From Mageeibacillus sp. UBA5438 (GTDB lineage: Bacteria > Bacillota > Clostridia > Saccharofermentanales > DTU023): DNA of 7,036 nucleotides. Under the pieces are notes generated by a model that saw nothing but the letters and a program-made list of their open reading frames with translations, was not told where the DNA came from and did not search any database. This document shows, one piece after another, positions 1-6,495 of this stretch. Both the position numbers and the translations under genes were made by a program. Location: NCBI GenBank assembly GCA_002427535.1, contig DIRK01000048.1, positions 1 to 7,036 of the forward strand. The letters are read 5' to 3'. How positions within the stretch are numbered: position 1 is the first letter of the stretch; every line of letters starts with the position of its first letter.

Positions 1-72
1 GGTGACTGCGAACAAGTCGGTAACTTGAAGGACGTGATCTGGTCCGCCTATGACCTTTGTGTCGGACTGTAA
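1..72 (+). CDS. 3' end of a probable FAD-dependent enoate/dienoyl-CoA reductase-like oxidoreductase (partial)
   Basis: Only frame 1 is open from the window edge, ending in TAA at 70-72; the other two plus frames hit stops within the first 27 bases. The 23 visible residues begin with Gly-Asp-Cys and continue with VGNLKDVIWSAYD. This resembles the C-terminal end of the NADH:flavin oxidoreductase/2,4-dienoyl-CoA reductase (BaiCD-like) family, where a GDC or GDA motif of the FAD-binding domain is followed by a helix of the type VGN..-AI..AY. The assignment rests on this short tail alone, so another pyridine-nucleotide-disulphide-type flavoprotein is possible. The EamA transporter gene begins 29 bases downstream on the same strand, so the two may share a transcript. 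Confidence 0.45.
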   Translation, partial: GDCEQVGNLKDVIWSAYDLCVGL

Positions 73-101
73 TGACAAAATTGATTTGAGAAAGTAGCCC
101 C

Positions 102-1004
102 GTGTCCCAACATATCGGAGAAATCGCAGCCATCATCACGGCCCTTTGCTGGGCCTTAAACGGTGTCGCCTTTGAGGCGGCCGGCAGGCGCGTCGGCGCG
201 ATGGCGGTGAACTACCTCAGGATTGTCTTCGCGCTCATCCTCTTAAGCCTTACCGCCTGGGTGACGCGCGGGCTCTTCTTCCCCGTGGATGCCTCGGCCT
301 CCACCTGGCTGTGGCTCGTGTTGTCGGGGTTTGTCGGTTTTGTTTTGGGCGACATGTTTCTTTTTGAAGCCTTCCTTTTAATCGGTTCGCGGGTCTCCAT
401 GCTGATCATGGCGATGGCGCCGCCTCTGGCCGCGCTCATCGGCTACCTCGTGATGGATGAGACAATCACGGGATTAGGCCTTTTAGGCATCTTCATCATC
501 ATGGCGGGAATCTCCCTTGTCATCATGGGGAGAAACGCTGACACAAATGCAGAAGGGCTTCGCAGCCCGCTCTCCCCGAAGGGCCTCTTTTATGCCTTCT
601 TGGGGGCGCTCGGCCAGGCTTTGGGGCTCATCTTAAGCAAGATCGGAATGGGTGGCACGTATAACGCGATTGCGGCCACCCAAATCCGCGCGTTCACGGC
701 CGTCATCAGCTTGACCATTATTGTCACCATCCAAAAAAAATGGCCGGCCATCCGCTATGCGTTCACCGAGAAAAGAGCGTTAAGAAACATCGCCACAGGC
801 GCCGTCATCGGCCCCTTCATCGGGGTAACACTGTCTTTGGTGGCCCTCCAGTATACGAGTACCGGCATCGTTTCATCTTTGAATTCGCTGTCGCCTGTTT
901 TTATCATCCCCATCTCGATGATCGTCTTTAAAGAGAAAGTCATGCCCAAGGAAGTGATCGGCGCGATCATATCGGTCGCCGGCGTCATGGTGTTATTTTT
1001 GTAA
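102..1004 (+). CDS. EamA-family (drug/metabolite transporter superfamily) membrane permease
   Basis: A 300-residue, almost entirely hydrophobic protein with the two-repeat architecture of EamA/DMT transporters. The first repeat spans about residues 5-145, opening with ALCWALNGVAFEAAGRR and ending with a membrane segment at about 125-143. A short polar linker (144-160) leads to the second repeat (about 160-300), which contains the segment LQYTSTGIVSSLNSLSPVF and ends in a C-terminal membrane helix. About ten membrane segments are expected, and the length is typical. The family exports or imports small metabolites, but substrate cannot be read from sequence. The start is GTG at 102. The in-frame TTG at 81 is followed at once by a stop, and the protein begins where family members usually do. 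The ribosome site is weak (GAGAAAG at 88-94), which could mean coupling to the gene ending at 72. Only 17 bases separate its stop from the convergent corA stop. Confidence 0.88.
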   Translation: MSQHIGEIAAIITALCWALNGVAFEAAGRRVGAMAVNYLRIVFALILLSLTAWVTRGLFFPVDASASTWLWLVLSGFVGFVLGDMFLFEAFLLIGSRVSMLIMAMAPPLAALIGYLVMDETITGLGLLGIFIIMAGISLVIMGRNADTNAEGLRSPLSPKGLFYAFLGALGQALGLILSKIGMGGTYNAIAATQIRAFTAVISLTIIVTIQKKWPAIRYAFTEKRALRNIATGAVIGPFIGVTLSLVALQYTSTGIVSSLNSLSPVFIIPISMIVFKEKVMPKEVIGAIISVAGVMVLFL

Positions 1005-1021
1005 AGGCGGTCGATCTCTTT

Positions 1022-1918
1022 TTACAGCCAACCCTTGTACTTGCTGTACACAAGACTTACAAGCAAAAAAACAAGACTCACTCCGATAATAATGGGATAG
1101 GTCACAGGAGAGGCCAACTCAGGCATGCGAAGGTTCATCCCGTACCATCCGACGATCAGCGTCAGGGGCAAAAATACAGCCGTGATCACGGTGAAAACAC
1201 GCATGGTCTCATTCAAGCTGATATCCAACTGGTTTTGAAACGCTTCTCTCACCTGCGTCAGATACTCGCGCAAATCGCGTACGTCGCTCGCCATGCGGTT
1301 CATCTTGTTCTTATGCGCCAGAAAAACACGCCGATCGTGATCCGATAAGGAATACGCGTCATTGAGATCAAGGCTGTCGAGGATGTCATCAAGGGATTCA
1401 AAGTATCGTTTTAAGCTCAATAGTTCTTTACGAAGGCGGATGATCACCTGTGACTGATCAGGCGGTCGTTTATTAGCAGCCAGTTCCTCCAACCCCTCAA
1501 TCTCATCTTCAATCGCTTCGAGATCGGGCCTTTTTTCTTCCATCAAATGATCAAAAAGGCGAAATAAGCCCCACAATGGATCTTTTTGCCGCGCCTCTGC
1601 GGTCGAGAAAAGCGGCTCGATTCGATCGATCACTCGATTGTCCGCCAAAAGGATCAGATGCTCTTCGGTCCTAAAACATTCCACAAATGAAGCCGGAAGC
1701 TCACGTCTGCGGGACGCAGGCGTGTAAATGGCCAGATAATCATAGAATGCATGGTGTTCGATGTGAGTCGCTTCGCGCTCTGCGCTCGGGTAATCGGAGA
1801 TCGTCGGGATGCCCAGTCTCGATAGGACATCGTTTCGATCTTTTGGGTCGATTAAATAGATGCCGGGTGCGAACGCGGCCTCATTTTTTTGTTTTTCTTG
1901 CTCCGATAATACGCCCAT
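1022..1918 (-). CDS. corA: CorA-family divalent metal ion (Mg2+/Co2+/Ni2+-type) transporter
   Basis: An inner-membrane channel-like transporter of the CorA family, which works as a pentamer. Numbering from the ATG at 1918, the first 235 or so residues form the cytoplasmic domain, rich in charged helices (about 125-235). Two C-terminal membrane segments follow, at about 241-260 and 274-293. The family's signature YGMN lies at the end of the first segment (GMN at about 260-262), followed by the short loop RMPEL that normally faces outside. The protein ends in a basic KYKGWL tail, also typical. An ATG at 1924 gives two extra residues, but GGGAGG lies only 2 bases before it and 8 bases before the ATG at 1918, so 1918 is preferred (298 residues). 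The gene is divergent from the catalase and convergent with the EamA gene. Ion specificity is not determined by sequence; Mg2+ is the family default. Confidence 0.92.
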   Translation of the reverse strand: MGVLSEQEKQKNEAAFAPGIYLIDPKDRNDVLSRLGIPTISDYPSAEREATHIEHHAFYDYLAIYTPASRRRELPASFVECFRTEEHLILLADNRVIDRIEPLFSTAEARQKDPLWGLFRLFDHLMEEKRPDLEAIEDEIEGLEELAANKRPPDQSQVIIRLRKELLSLKRYFESLDDILDSLDLNDAYSLSDHDRRVFLAHKNKMNRMASDVRDLREYLTQVREAFQNQLDISLNETMRVFTVITAVFLPLTLIVGWYGMNLRMPELASPVTYPIIIGVSLVFLLVSLVYSKYKGWL

Positions 1919-1957
1919 CCCCATGACCTCCCGCTTTGCTCATCAGCATGTAGCACC

Positions 1958-1986
1958 AATTTAAAAGAATAAAGGAAAAAACGCAA
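1958..1986 (-). promoter_or_regulatory. candidate sigma-70/sigma-A promoter for corA
   Basis: On the minus strand, TTGCGT (1986-1981) and TAAATT (1963-1958) are separated by exactly 17 bases. They match the -35 consensus at 3 of 6 and the -10 at 4 of 6. Transcription would start near 1951, giving a leader of about 33 bases that contains the GGGAGG ribosome site at about 1927-1932. The match is moderate and other AT-rich choices exist in this stretch. Confidence 0.3.
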
Positions 1987-2046
1987 TGAACCGAATGGTA
2001 GAATGCAATTAAGTGGATCAAAACATTAGTTCCATGCCCTACGTTA

Positions 2047-2075
2047 CCGACATTTTTCAAAAGCACCTTTATTGT
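2047..2075 (+). promoter_or_regulatory. candidate promoter for the catalase gene
   Basis: CCGACA (2047-2052; 4 of 6 to TTGACA) and TATTGT (2070-2075; 4 of 6 to TATAAT) are spaced by 17 bases. This places the start near 2082, just before the PerR-like palindrome at 2086-2100. An alternative -10 is TAGAAT (2087-2092; 5 of 6), inside the palindrome, but it lacks a good -35 at the usual distance. Either choice puts the palindrome where a bound repressor would block RNA polymerase. Confidence 0.3.
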
Positions 2076-2085
2076 AAATCCAATA

Positions 2086-2100
2086 TTAGAATCATTCAAA
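2086..2100 (+). promoter_or_regulatory. PerR/Fur-type operator (candidate Per box) upstream of catalase
   Basis: TTAGAATCATTCAAA is a 7-1-7 inverted repeat in which six of seven positions pair, including a perfect GAAT-C-ATTC core. It agrees with the Bacillus PerR box TTATAATNATTATAA at 11 of 14 defined positions. PerR is the peroxide-sensing Fur-family repressor that commonly controls vegetative catalase genes in Bacillota. The site ends 31 bases before the catalase start and overlaps or adjoins the candidate promoter. Fur or Zur boxes share the 7-1-7 layout, so the family is better supported than the exact regulator. Confidence 0.5.
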
Positions 2101-2130
2101 ACCTGCAAAGACATTAGAGAGGTATCATTT

Positions 2131-3843
2131 TTGAGTATGAAAAACCCCATGGACAAAAACAAACTGAAAGAAAGTTTGCCGAGCCGCAATGACGCAGTCG
2201 GTGAACATGCCCGGATGACACGCGACAGTGGCGCGCCCGTCATCAACAACCAGGACACTATGACCGCCGGCCCTCGGGGCCCGCAGGTGATCCAAGATGT
2301 GTGGCTTTTAGAAAAGCACGCCCATTTTAACCGCGAGGTCATCCCCGAGCGACGCATGCATGCGAAGGGATCGGGAGCCTTTGGCGAATTCACCGTGACT
2401 CATGACATCACCAAGTACACGAAAGCGGCCATTTTCTCAGAAATCGGCAAAAAGACGAAAATCTTTATGCGCTTTTCAACCGTCGCCGGTGAGCGCGGTG
2501 CGGCGGACGCCGAGCGCGACATCCGCGGCTTTGCGGTCAAATTTTACACCGAAGAAGGGAACTGGGACGTTGTCGGCAACAACACGCCCGTATTTTTCTT
2601 CCGCGACCCGAAAAAATTCATCGATCTGAACCACGCCGTCAAGCGTGATCCCAGAACGAATATGCGAAGCGCCAACAACAACTGGGACTTTTGGTCCTCG
2701 CTTCCTGAGGCGATGCTCCAGCTCACTATCACGATGAGTGACCGCGGTATCCCCTCCTCCTACCGTTACATGCACGGTTTTTCAAGCCACGCTTACTCCC
2801 TGATTAACGACAAGAACGAACGCATCTGGGTGAAGTTCCACTTCAGAAGCCAGCAGGGCGTCCAAAACCTGACCGATCAGGAAGCCGCCGCCGTCGTCGC
2901 CCACGACCGTGAGAGCCACCAGCGTGACCTTTACACGGCCATCGAAACCGGTGACTATCCGAAGTGGACGCTTTTTATCCAGGTCATGACCGACGAAGAG
3001 GCGAAAAAGTTGCCCTACAACCCCTTCGATCTGACGAAGATGTGGTTCAAAAAAGATTTCCCGCTGATCGAAGTCGGAGAACTCGTCTTGAACCAGAACC
3101 CAACAAACTACTTTGCGGACGTCGAGCAGGCGGCCTTCAATCCGGCGAACAACGTGCCCGGTATCGGCTTCTCGCCTGACCGCATGCTGCAGACAAGGGT
3201 GTTCTCCTACGGAGACGCTCAGCGTTACCGCTTAGGCGTGAACCATCATCAGATTCCGGTGAACGCGCCATTGGGTGTCAAAAATCCGCATAGCTTTCAC
3301 CGCGACGGCCTGATGCGAGTCGATGGCAACATGGGCAGCGAGCTGCATTACGAACCCAATAGCTACGGCAACTGGATAGATCATCCGGAGACGGCCGAAC
3401 CGATTCAAGCGGGCGGCGATGTCTATCAGTATGACTTCAGAGAAGATGACCACGACTACTTCACACAACCCGGCATGCTCTACAGAGCCATGTCTCCTGA
3501 GCAAAAGCTCGTGCTCTATGAGAACACCGCGCGCAACATGGGCGACTCAACCCTGCAAATCAAGCATCGCCACATTACACACTGCTACATGGCGGACCCC
3601 GAATATGGTAAGGGCGTGGCCCAAGCACTCGGCATTGATATTGACACCGTGGACCTTGCGCCCATGAAGTCGGATAGCCGAAAAGCCTGGGAAGAGGATA
3701 ATGCCCGAAACGCGCATCTTAACACCCCGACTGAACCGGCCTGCCCTGAGTCAGCCAAAGACCTGCCCGCGGATGGCCGCGACACAAACGTTGAGGATCC
3801 GAAGTCCCTTTACAGCTGGGAGAACGACCCGCATATGCTATAA
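2131..3843 (+). CDS. katA: monofunctional haem catalase (small-subunit, clade 3-like) with extended C-terminus
   Basis: Breaks down hydrogen peroxide to water and oxygen; a cytoplasmic haem b enzyme, tetrameric in this family. The distal His is residue 77 in ERRMHAKGSGAFG and the distal Asn is residue 150 in VVGNNTPVFF. The proximal haem-ligand Tyr is residue 360 in RVFSYGDAQRYRLGVN, so all catalytic residues are present. Later motifs such as HDYFTQPGMLYRAM (441-454) fit small-subunit catalases. At 570 residues it exceeds the usual 480-510. The excess is a polar, acidic tail from about residue 510 onward, with no large-subunit flavodoxin-like domain. The start is TTG at 2131, chosen because AGAGAGG (2116-2122) lies 8 bases upstream; the in-frame ATG at 2137 would be 14 bases away. 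Probably a single-gene transcript under peroxide control (Per-like box at 2086-2100) and ended by the hairpin at 3868-3894. The symbol katA reflects family membership rather than proven orthology. Confidence 0.95.
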   Translation: MSMKNPMDKNKLKESLPSRNDAVGEHARMTRDSGAPVINNQDTMTAGPRGPQVIQDVWLLEKHAHFNREVIPERRMHAKGSGAFGEFTVTHDITKYTKAAIFSEIGKKTKIFMRFSTVAGERGAADAERDIRGFAVKFYTEEGNWDVVGNNTPVFFFRDPKKFIDLNHAVKRDPRTNMRSANNNWDFWSSLPEAMLQLTITMSDRGIPSSYRYMHGFSSHAYSLINDKNERIWVKFHFRSQQGVQNLTDQEAAAVVAHDRESHQRDLYTAIETGDYPKWTLFIQVMTDEEAKKLPYNPFDLTKMWFKKDFPLIEVGELVLNQNPTNYFADVEQAAFNPANNVPGIGFSPDRMLQTRVFSYGDAQRYRLGVNHHQIPVNAPLGVKNPHSFHRDGLMRVDGNMGSELHYEPNSYGNWIDHPETAEPIQAGGDVYQYDFREDDHDYFTQPGMLYRAMSPEQKLVLYENTARNMGDSTLQIKHRHITHCYMADPEYGKGVAQALGIDIDTVDLAPMKSDSRKAWEEDNARNAHLNTPTEPACPESAKDLPADGRDTNVEDPKSLYSWENDPHML

Positions 3844-3867
3844 GAACCAGTAAAAAGAAACCCCTCA

Positions 3868-3897
3868 AAAGGGGCCGCCTCAGGCGGCCCCTTTCTT
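3868..3897. terminator. bidirectional intrinsic terminator between catalase and lipoprotein genes
   Basis: Perfect 12-bp inverted repeat: AAAGGGGCCGCC (3868-3879), loop TCA, GGCGGCCCCTTT (3883-3894). On the plus strand it is followed by a short T-rich run (TTTCTT), serving the catalase that stops at 3843. On the minus strand the stem is followed by TTTT and, 10 bases on, by TTTCTTTTT, serving the lipoprotein gene. That gene's stop codon (3898-3896) lies directly against the stem. A second possible pairing, CCCC at 3861-3864 with GGGG at 3871-3874, competes with the main stem. Confidence 0.85.
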
Positions 3898-4702
3898 AAT
3901 CCGAATTATCTTGGCTCGGCGTATACGTCGAGTCAAGCGCGGTGCCATCCTCAGACACACCTGTCAGATGATTGCCCTCAATGCGGTACCACTCAGACGC
4001 TGATGTCGGGTAATCAAAGGGCTCACGGCCGGTCAATGGCGCTGGCTTTGAAACATCCTCGGATAGTCCCACCACCCCGTTGCCTTCCTTGTCAAAAGTC
4101 ATCAGAATGAGGCTGTCGCCCGAACCCTGACCGGTCTGGTGAAACAGCGCGACATAACCGTAAGACGTTTCGTTGTACTCACTGTAGAACTGGTCACCTC
4201 CGGCCATGTTGGCGGTAAAGATATAGCCGCCGCGATCTTTGAGATACTCACCCGTGTAGCTCAAAGGTTCGCCGGTGTCACTTTGGAAGGTCAGGGTCAT
4301 CTTGTCACCCTTTCGATCAAACTTTGCGTTATTGGCTCCAAAAAAGGCCATCGTCATCTTGGCGGCCGCCTCGTCTTGCCACAAAAGTGCCGCGGGCCAC
4401 ATCAACATATCCATCATGCCCAGGCCCATCAGGCCAAAGACACGGTATGCCGCATCAGGATCCTGCGACACGGCTCCGATGATTCGTTCAATAAACTTCG
4501 CTTTTGCCTCAAGATAGGCCTCGTACTGGGTCTCGCCAACAGCGGTCGTACCAATTACAGGGTCCTTTTTCTGATCAGTCGCTTTAGGTGTATTGTTGCC
4601 AACTTTCGGGATAATATCACCGATCGACGGGGGCTTGAAACAGCCGACGAGGAAAATGGCGCTGACCAGGACGAATGTCAAAAGAATCGCATATTTTTTC
4701 AT
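3896..4702 (-). CDS. predicted lipoprotein of unknown function
   Basis: A 268-residue protein that I do not recognise. It starts with a classic lipoprotein signal: two Lys, a hydrophobic stretch, then the lipobox LVGC with Cys21 as the expected lipidated residue, so it should be anchored to the outer face of the membrane. Residues 22-58 are a polar, Pro/Lys/Asp-rich linker. Residues 59-85 look helical (QYEAYLEAKAKFIERI). An unusual hydrophobic, Met-rich stretch follows at 87-108 (LMGLGMMDMLMWPAALLW), which could be a second membrane-associated or buried helix. The remainder (130-260) alternates polar and hydrophobic residues, suggesting beta structure. The start ATG has AAAGGA about 14 bases upstream, a loose but usable ribosome site. 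It lies 136 bases after smpB on the same strand and ends at the strong hairpin at 3868-3894. No catalytic motif is visible; a substrate-binding, envelope-stress or sensing role would be guesswork. Confidence 0.85.
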   Translation of the reverse strand: MKKYAILLTFVLVSAIFLVGCFKPPSIGDIIPKVGNNTPKATDQKKDPVIGTTAVGETQYEAYLEAKAKFIERIIGAVSQDPDAAYRVFGLMGLGMMDMLMWPAALLWQDEAAAKMTMAFFGANNAKFDRKGDKMTLTFQSDTGEPLSYTGEYLKDRGGYIFTANMAGGDQFYSEYNETSYGYVALFHQTGQGSGDSLILMTFDKEGNGVVGLSEDVSKPAPLTGREPFDYPTSASEWYRIEGNHLTGVSEDGTALDSTYTPSQDNSD

Positions 4703-4838
4703 AACGATATTCCATCCTTTCCATTAATGCCGACATACTTCTCCTCTCCCAAACACATTGATGGTATAAATAACTATGTCATTGAATAATTGACGACGTA
4801 ACAACACGCGTTACAAGGATTGTGTATAAAGAATGAAA
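4703..4838. other. intergenic gap between smpB and the lipoprotein gene
   Basis: An AT-rich stretch of 136 bases. The only hairpin I see is a weak 5-bp stem, GTAAC/GTTAC at 4798-4814, without a T-run, so no convincing terminator follows smpB. I find no minus-strand promoter with both boxes matching well, although TATACC-like sequence is present near 4762-4767. No ssrA (tmRNA) gene fits here, although smpB sits next to ssrA in some genomes. Confidence 0.5.
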
Positions 4839-5312
4839 TTACTGGAAACGTTTTTCTTTCAACTGTCGCTTGATATCGCGCTCAACCGCGCGATCCTTGA
4901 TGGCGTCGCGCTTGTCGTGTAGCTTTTTGCCTCGGGCGACTCCAATTTCGAGCTTCACACGGCCATCCGAAAAATAAGCCTTTAAGGGGATGAGCGTCAT
5001 GCCCTTTTGCTGCACCGCAACGCTCAGTTTATAGATCTCATGTTTATGGGCAAGCAGTTTTCGGTCGCGCACCGGATCGGGGTTAAAGCGGTTACCCTGC
5101 TCATAAGGGCTGATATGCGCCCCCACCAAGAACAGTTCTCCGCCTCTTACCACGACATAGGATTCTTGCAGACTAAAGTGACCCTGGCGAATTGATTTCA
5201 CCTCAGTCCCCGTCAATACGATCCCCGTCTCCAATCGGTCGAGGATATGGTATTCGTGGCGCGCCCTGCGGTTATCCACAATGAGTTTTGTTTTTTTCAA
5301 TCGGTCATTCAT
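4839..5312 (-). CDS. smpB: SsrA-binding protein SmpB (trans-translation)
   Basis: SmpB binds the tRNA-like end of tmRNA (SsrA) and carries it to ribosomes stalled on broken messages. The protein shows the family's landmarks in order: NRRARHEY near the N-terminus, GTEVKSIRQG (about 35-44 from the chosen start), and VKLEIGVARGKKLHDKRD (about 119-136). The basic tail, ending KRQLKEKRFQ, normally enters the empty mRNA channel. The length of 157-160 residues is typical. Three in-frame starts are possible: GTG at 5321, ATG at 5318 and ATG at 5312. AGGGTGAT (5324-5317) pairs with the 16S 3' end and lies 4 bases before the ATG at 5312, the best spacing, giving an MNDRLKKTK start. This ribosome site lies across the end of tsaD, whose stop is 5320-5318, so translation is probably coupled. 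The transcript reads tsaD, smpB, then possibly the lipoprotein. Confidence 0.95.
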   Translation of the reverse strand: MNDRLKKTKLIVDNRRARHEYHILDRLETGIVLTGTEVKSIRQGHFSLQESYVVVRGGELFLVGAHISPYEQGNRFNPDPVRDRKLLAHKHEIYKLSVAVQQKGMTLIPLKAYFSDGRVKLEIGVARGKKLHDKRDAIKDRAVERDIKRQLKEKRFQ

Positions 5313-5317
5313 CGCCA

Positions 5318-6409
5318 TCACCCTATCACGAAGCGATTCACATCGTCGAGTTCTGCCATCGGGACCGCATTGAGGTCAAGGGATGCCCGTCTCCCCGACT
5401 GCCAGGCATAGTAACCGGCAGAGGCGATCATGGCCGCATTGTCCGTGCAAAACGACAAGGTGGGAATGGTCAGCCGAACGCCCATTTCTTTCGTCATCTC
5501 GGACATCACCTCTCGCAGCCTTTTGTTCGCCGACACGCCGCCCGCAATGACCAACTGGCGATAATCTGTTTCTTTTAAAGCTCTTTTGGTATGACTCGCA
5601 AGCGTTTGTACAATGGTTTCCTGGAAGGTCGCCGCAAAATCAGAAAGACCTACAGAAGAAGGCCAATCCTTTCCTTCCTGCTGTGCTTCGTGCTCAATTT
5701 TTCGATATTGATTGATCGCGGCTGTTTTGACACCGCTGAAAGAAAAATCAAAGGAATCTAAAAAATCCGTAATGGGAAGAAAGAACGCATCCCGCCTGCC
5801 CCCTTCGGCCGCCTTTTCAATGAGCGGGCCTCCGGGATAACCGAGCCCTATGACGCGAGCAATTTTGTCAAAGGCTTCGCCCGGCGCGTCATCACGTGTG
5901 CGCGCTAACACTTCAAAGTGCGTGTAGTCTTTGACCTCTGCCAAGGTCGCGTGACCGCCCGAAACGATCAGGCACAAAAAAGGAGGTTTGAGCGCCTCAT
6001 CGGCCAGATAAGCCGAGGCGATATGCCCCTCCAGATGATGGACCGGGATGAGCGGCAAACCCGTGGCATGTGACAGTCCCTTAGCGGCCGCGACGCCCAC
6101 CAGCAGTGCCCCGACAAGACCGGGACCGTAGGTCACGGCGATGCCCGACAATTCCGAAAGTGCTTTATTGGCGTCCCTTAATGCCCGATCGATCACCGGC
6201 AACATATGGTTGACATGCTCGCGTGACGCGATCTCAGGCACGACGCCGCCAAATTTAGCGTGGATGTCAATTTGTGACGCGACAACACTCGAGAGGATGT
6301 GTCGCCCGCCTTCGACAATGGACGCTGCCGTCTCATCGCAGGAAGTTTCAATTCCCAGTATCAGTTGATGTGGATCTGTCTTCATTCGGTCTATGATTGT
6401 ATCATCCAA
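5318..6409 (-). CDS. tsaD: tRNA N6-adenosine threonylcarbamoyltransferase TsaD
   Basis: Transfers the threonylcarbamoyl group from threonylcarbamoyl-AMP to A37 of ANN-decoding tRNAs, forming t6A; in bacteria it acts with TsaB and TsaE, neither of which is in the window. The ASKHA-fold ATPase motifs are clear. GIETSCDETAASIV is at about 19-32. The metal-binding pair is His125 and His129 in HHLEGH, and SGGHATL is at about 150-156. GEAFDKIARVIGLGYPGGP is at about 177-195, AGGVSANKRL at about 289-298, and the metal-ligand Asp323 sits in CTDNAAM. The 363-residue length is slightly above the usual 335-345 because of an N-terminal leader (MDDTIIDR). The ATG at 6409 is preferred since AAAGGGG lies just upstream, whereas the ATG at 6385 has no ribosome site. 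The stop TGA at 5320-5318 lies inside the smpB start region. Confidence 0.97.
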   Translation of the reverse strand: MDDTIIDRMKTDPHQLILGIETSCDETAASIVEGGRHILSSVVASQIDIHAKFGGVVPEIASREHVNHMLPVIDRALRDANKALSELSGIAVTYGPGLVGALLVGVAAAKGLSHATGLPLIPVHHLEGHIASAYLADEALKPPFLCLIVSGGHATLAEVKDYTHFEVLARTRDDAPGEAFDKIARVIGLGYPGGPLIEKAAEGGRRDAFFLPITDFLDSFDFSFSGVKTAAINQYRKIEHEAQQEGKDWPSSVGLSDFAATFQETIVQTLASHTKRALKETDYRQLVIAGGVSANKRLREVMSEMTKEMGVRLTIPTLSFCTDNAAMIASAGYYAWQSGRRASLDLNAVPMAELDDVNRFVIG

Positions 6410-6456
6410 CCCCTTTCTTGGGCAATTACATTCTAACTTTTACGCGCTTTATTTGA

Positions 6457-6486
6457 TTGTTGCACGGTGAAAAGCTAAAACATAAT
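6457..6486 (+). promoter_or_regulatory. candidate promoter for the GntP-family permease gene
   Basis: CATAAT (6481-6486) matches the -10 consensus at 5 of 6. TTGTTG (6457-6462), 18 bases upstream, or TTGCAC (6460-6465), 15 bases upstream, may act as a weak -35 (each 3 of 6). Transcription would begin near 6493, giving a leader of about 44 bases. A weak -35 is consistent with an activated or sugar-regulated promoter, but that is inference. A possible minus-strand -10 for tsaD, TAGAAT (6435-6430), lies in the same gap without a clear -35. Confidence 0.35.
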
Positions 6487-6495
6487 CAATCTACT

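Noticed and set aside
1005..1021. Terminator between the convergent EamA and corA genes
   Set aside because: The gap is 17 bases and shows a short T-run but no stem of useful length.
1881..2393. A 170-codon minus-strand open frame across the corA-catalase gap
   Set aside because: It is antisense to the catalase 5' end and runs into corA in another frame; it has no family resemblance and would cover the regulatory region. Treated as a chance frame.
2476..2775. A 99-codon minus-strand open frame inside the catalase
   Set aside because: It lies in the most conserved part of the catalase (the NNTPVFFFRD region), so its openness follows from the catalase codons.
4756..4785. Direct repeat CATTGA, two copies 24 bases apart
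   Set aside because: Six bases twice in AT-rich DNA is expected by chance; no third copy or symmetry supports a binding site.
4139..4789. A 216-codon plus-strand open frame opposite the lipoprotein gene
   Set aside because: It mirrors the lipoprotein coding sequence, has no recognisable domain, and is rich in residues expected from antisense reading. The minus-strand gene has a clear lipobox signal peptide.
4798..4814. Possible terminator hairpin after smpB
   Set aside because: Only a 5-bp stem (GTAAC/GTTAC) with a 7-base loop and no T-run.
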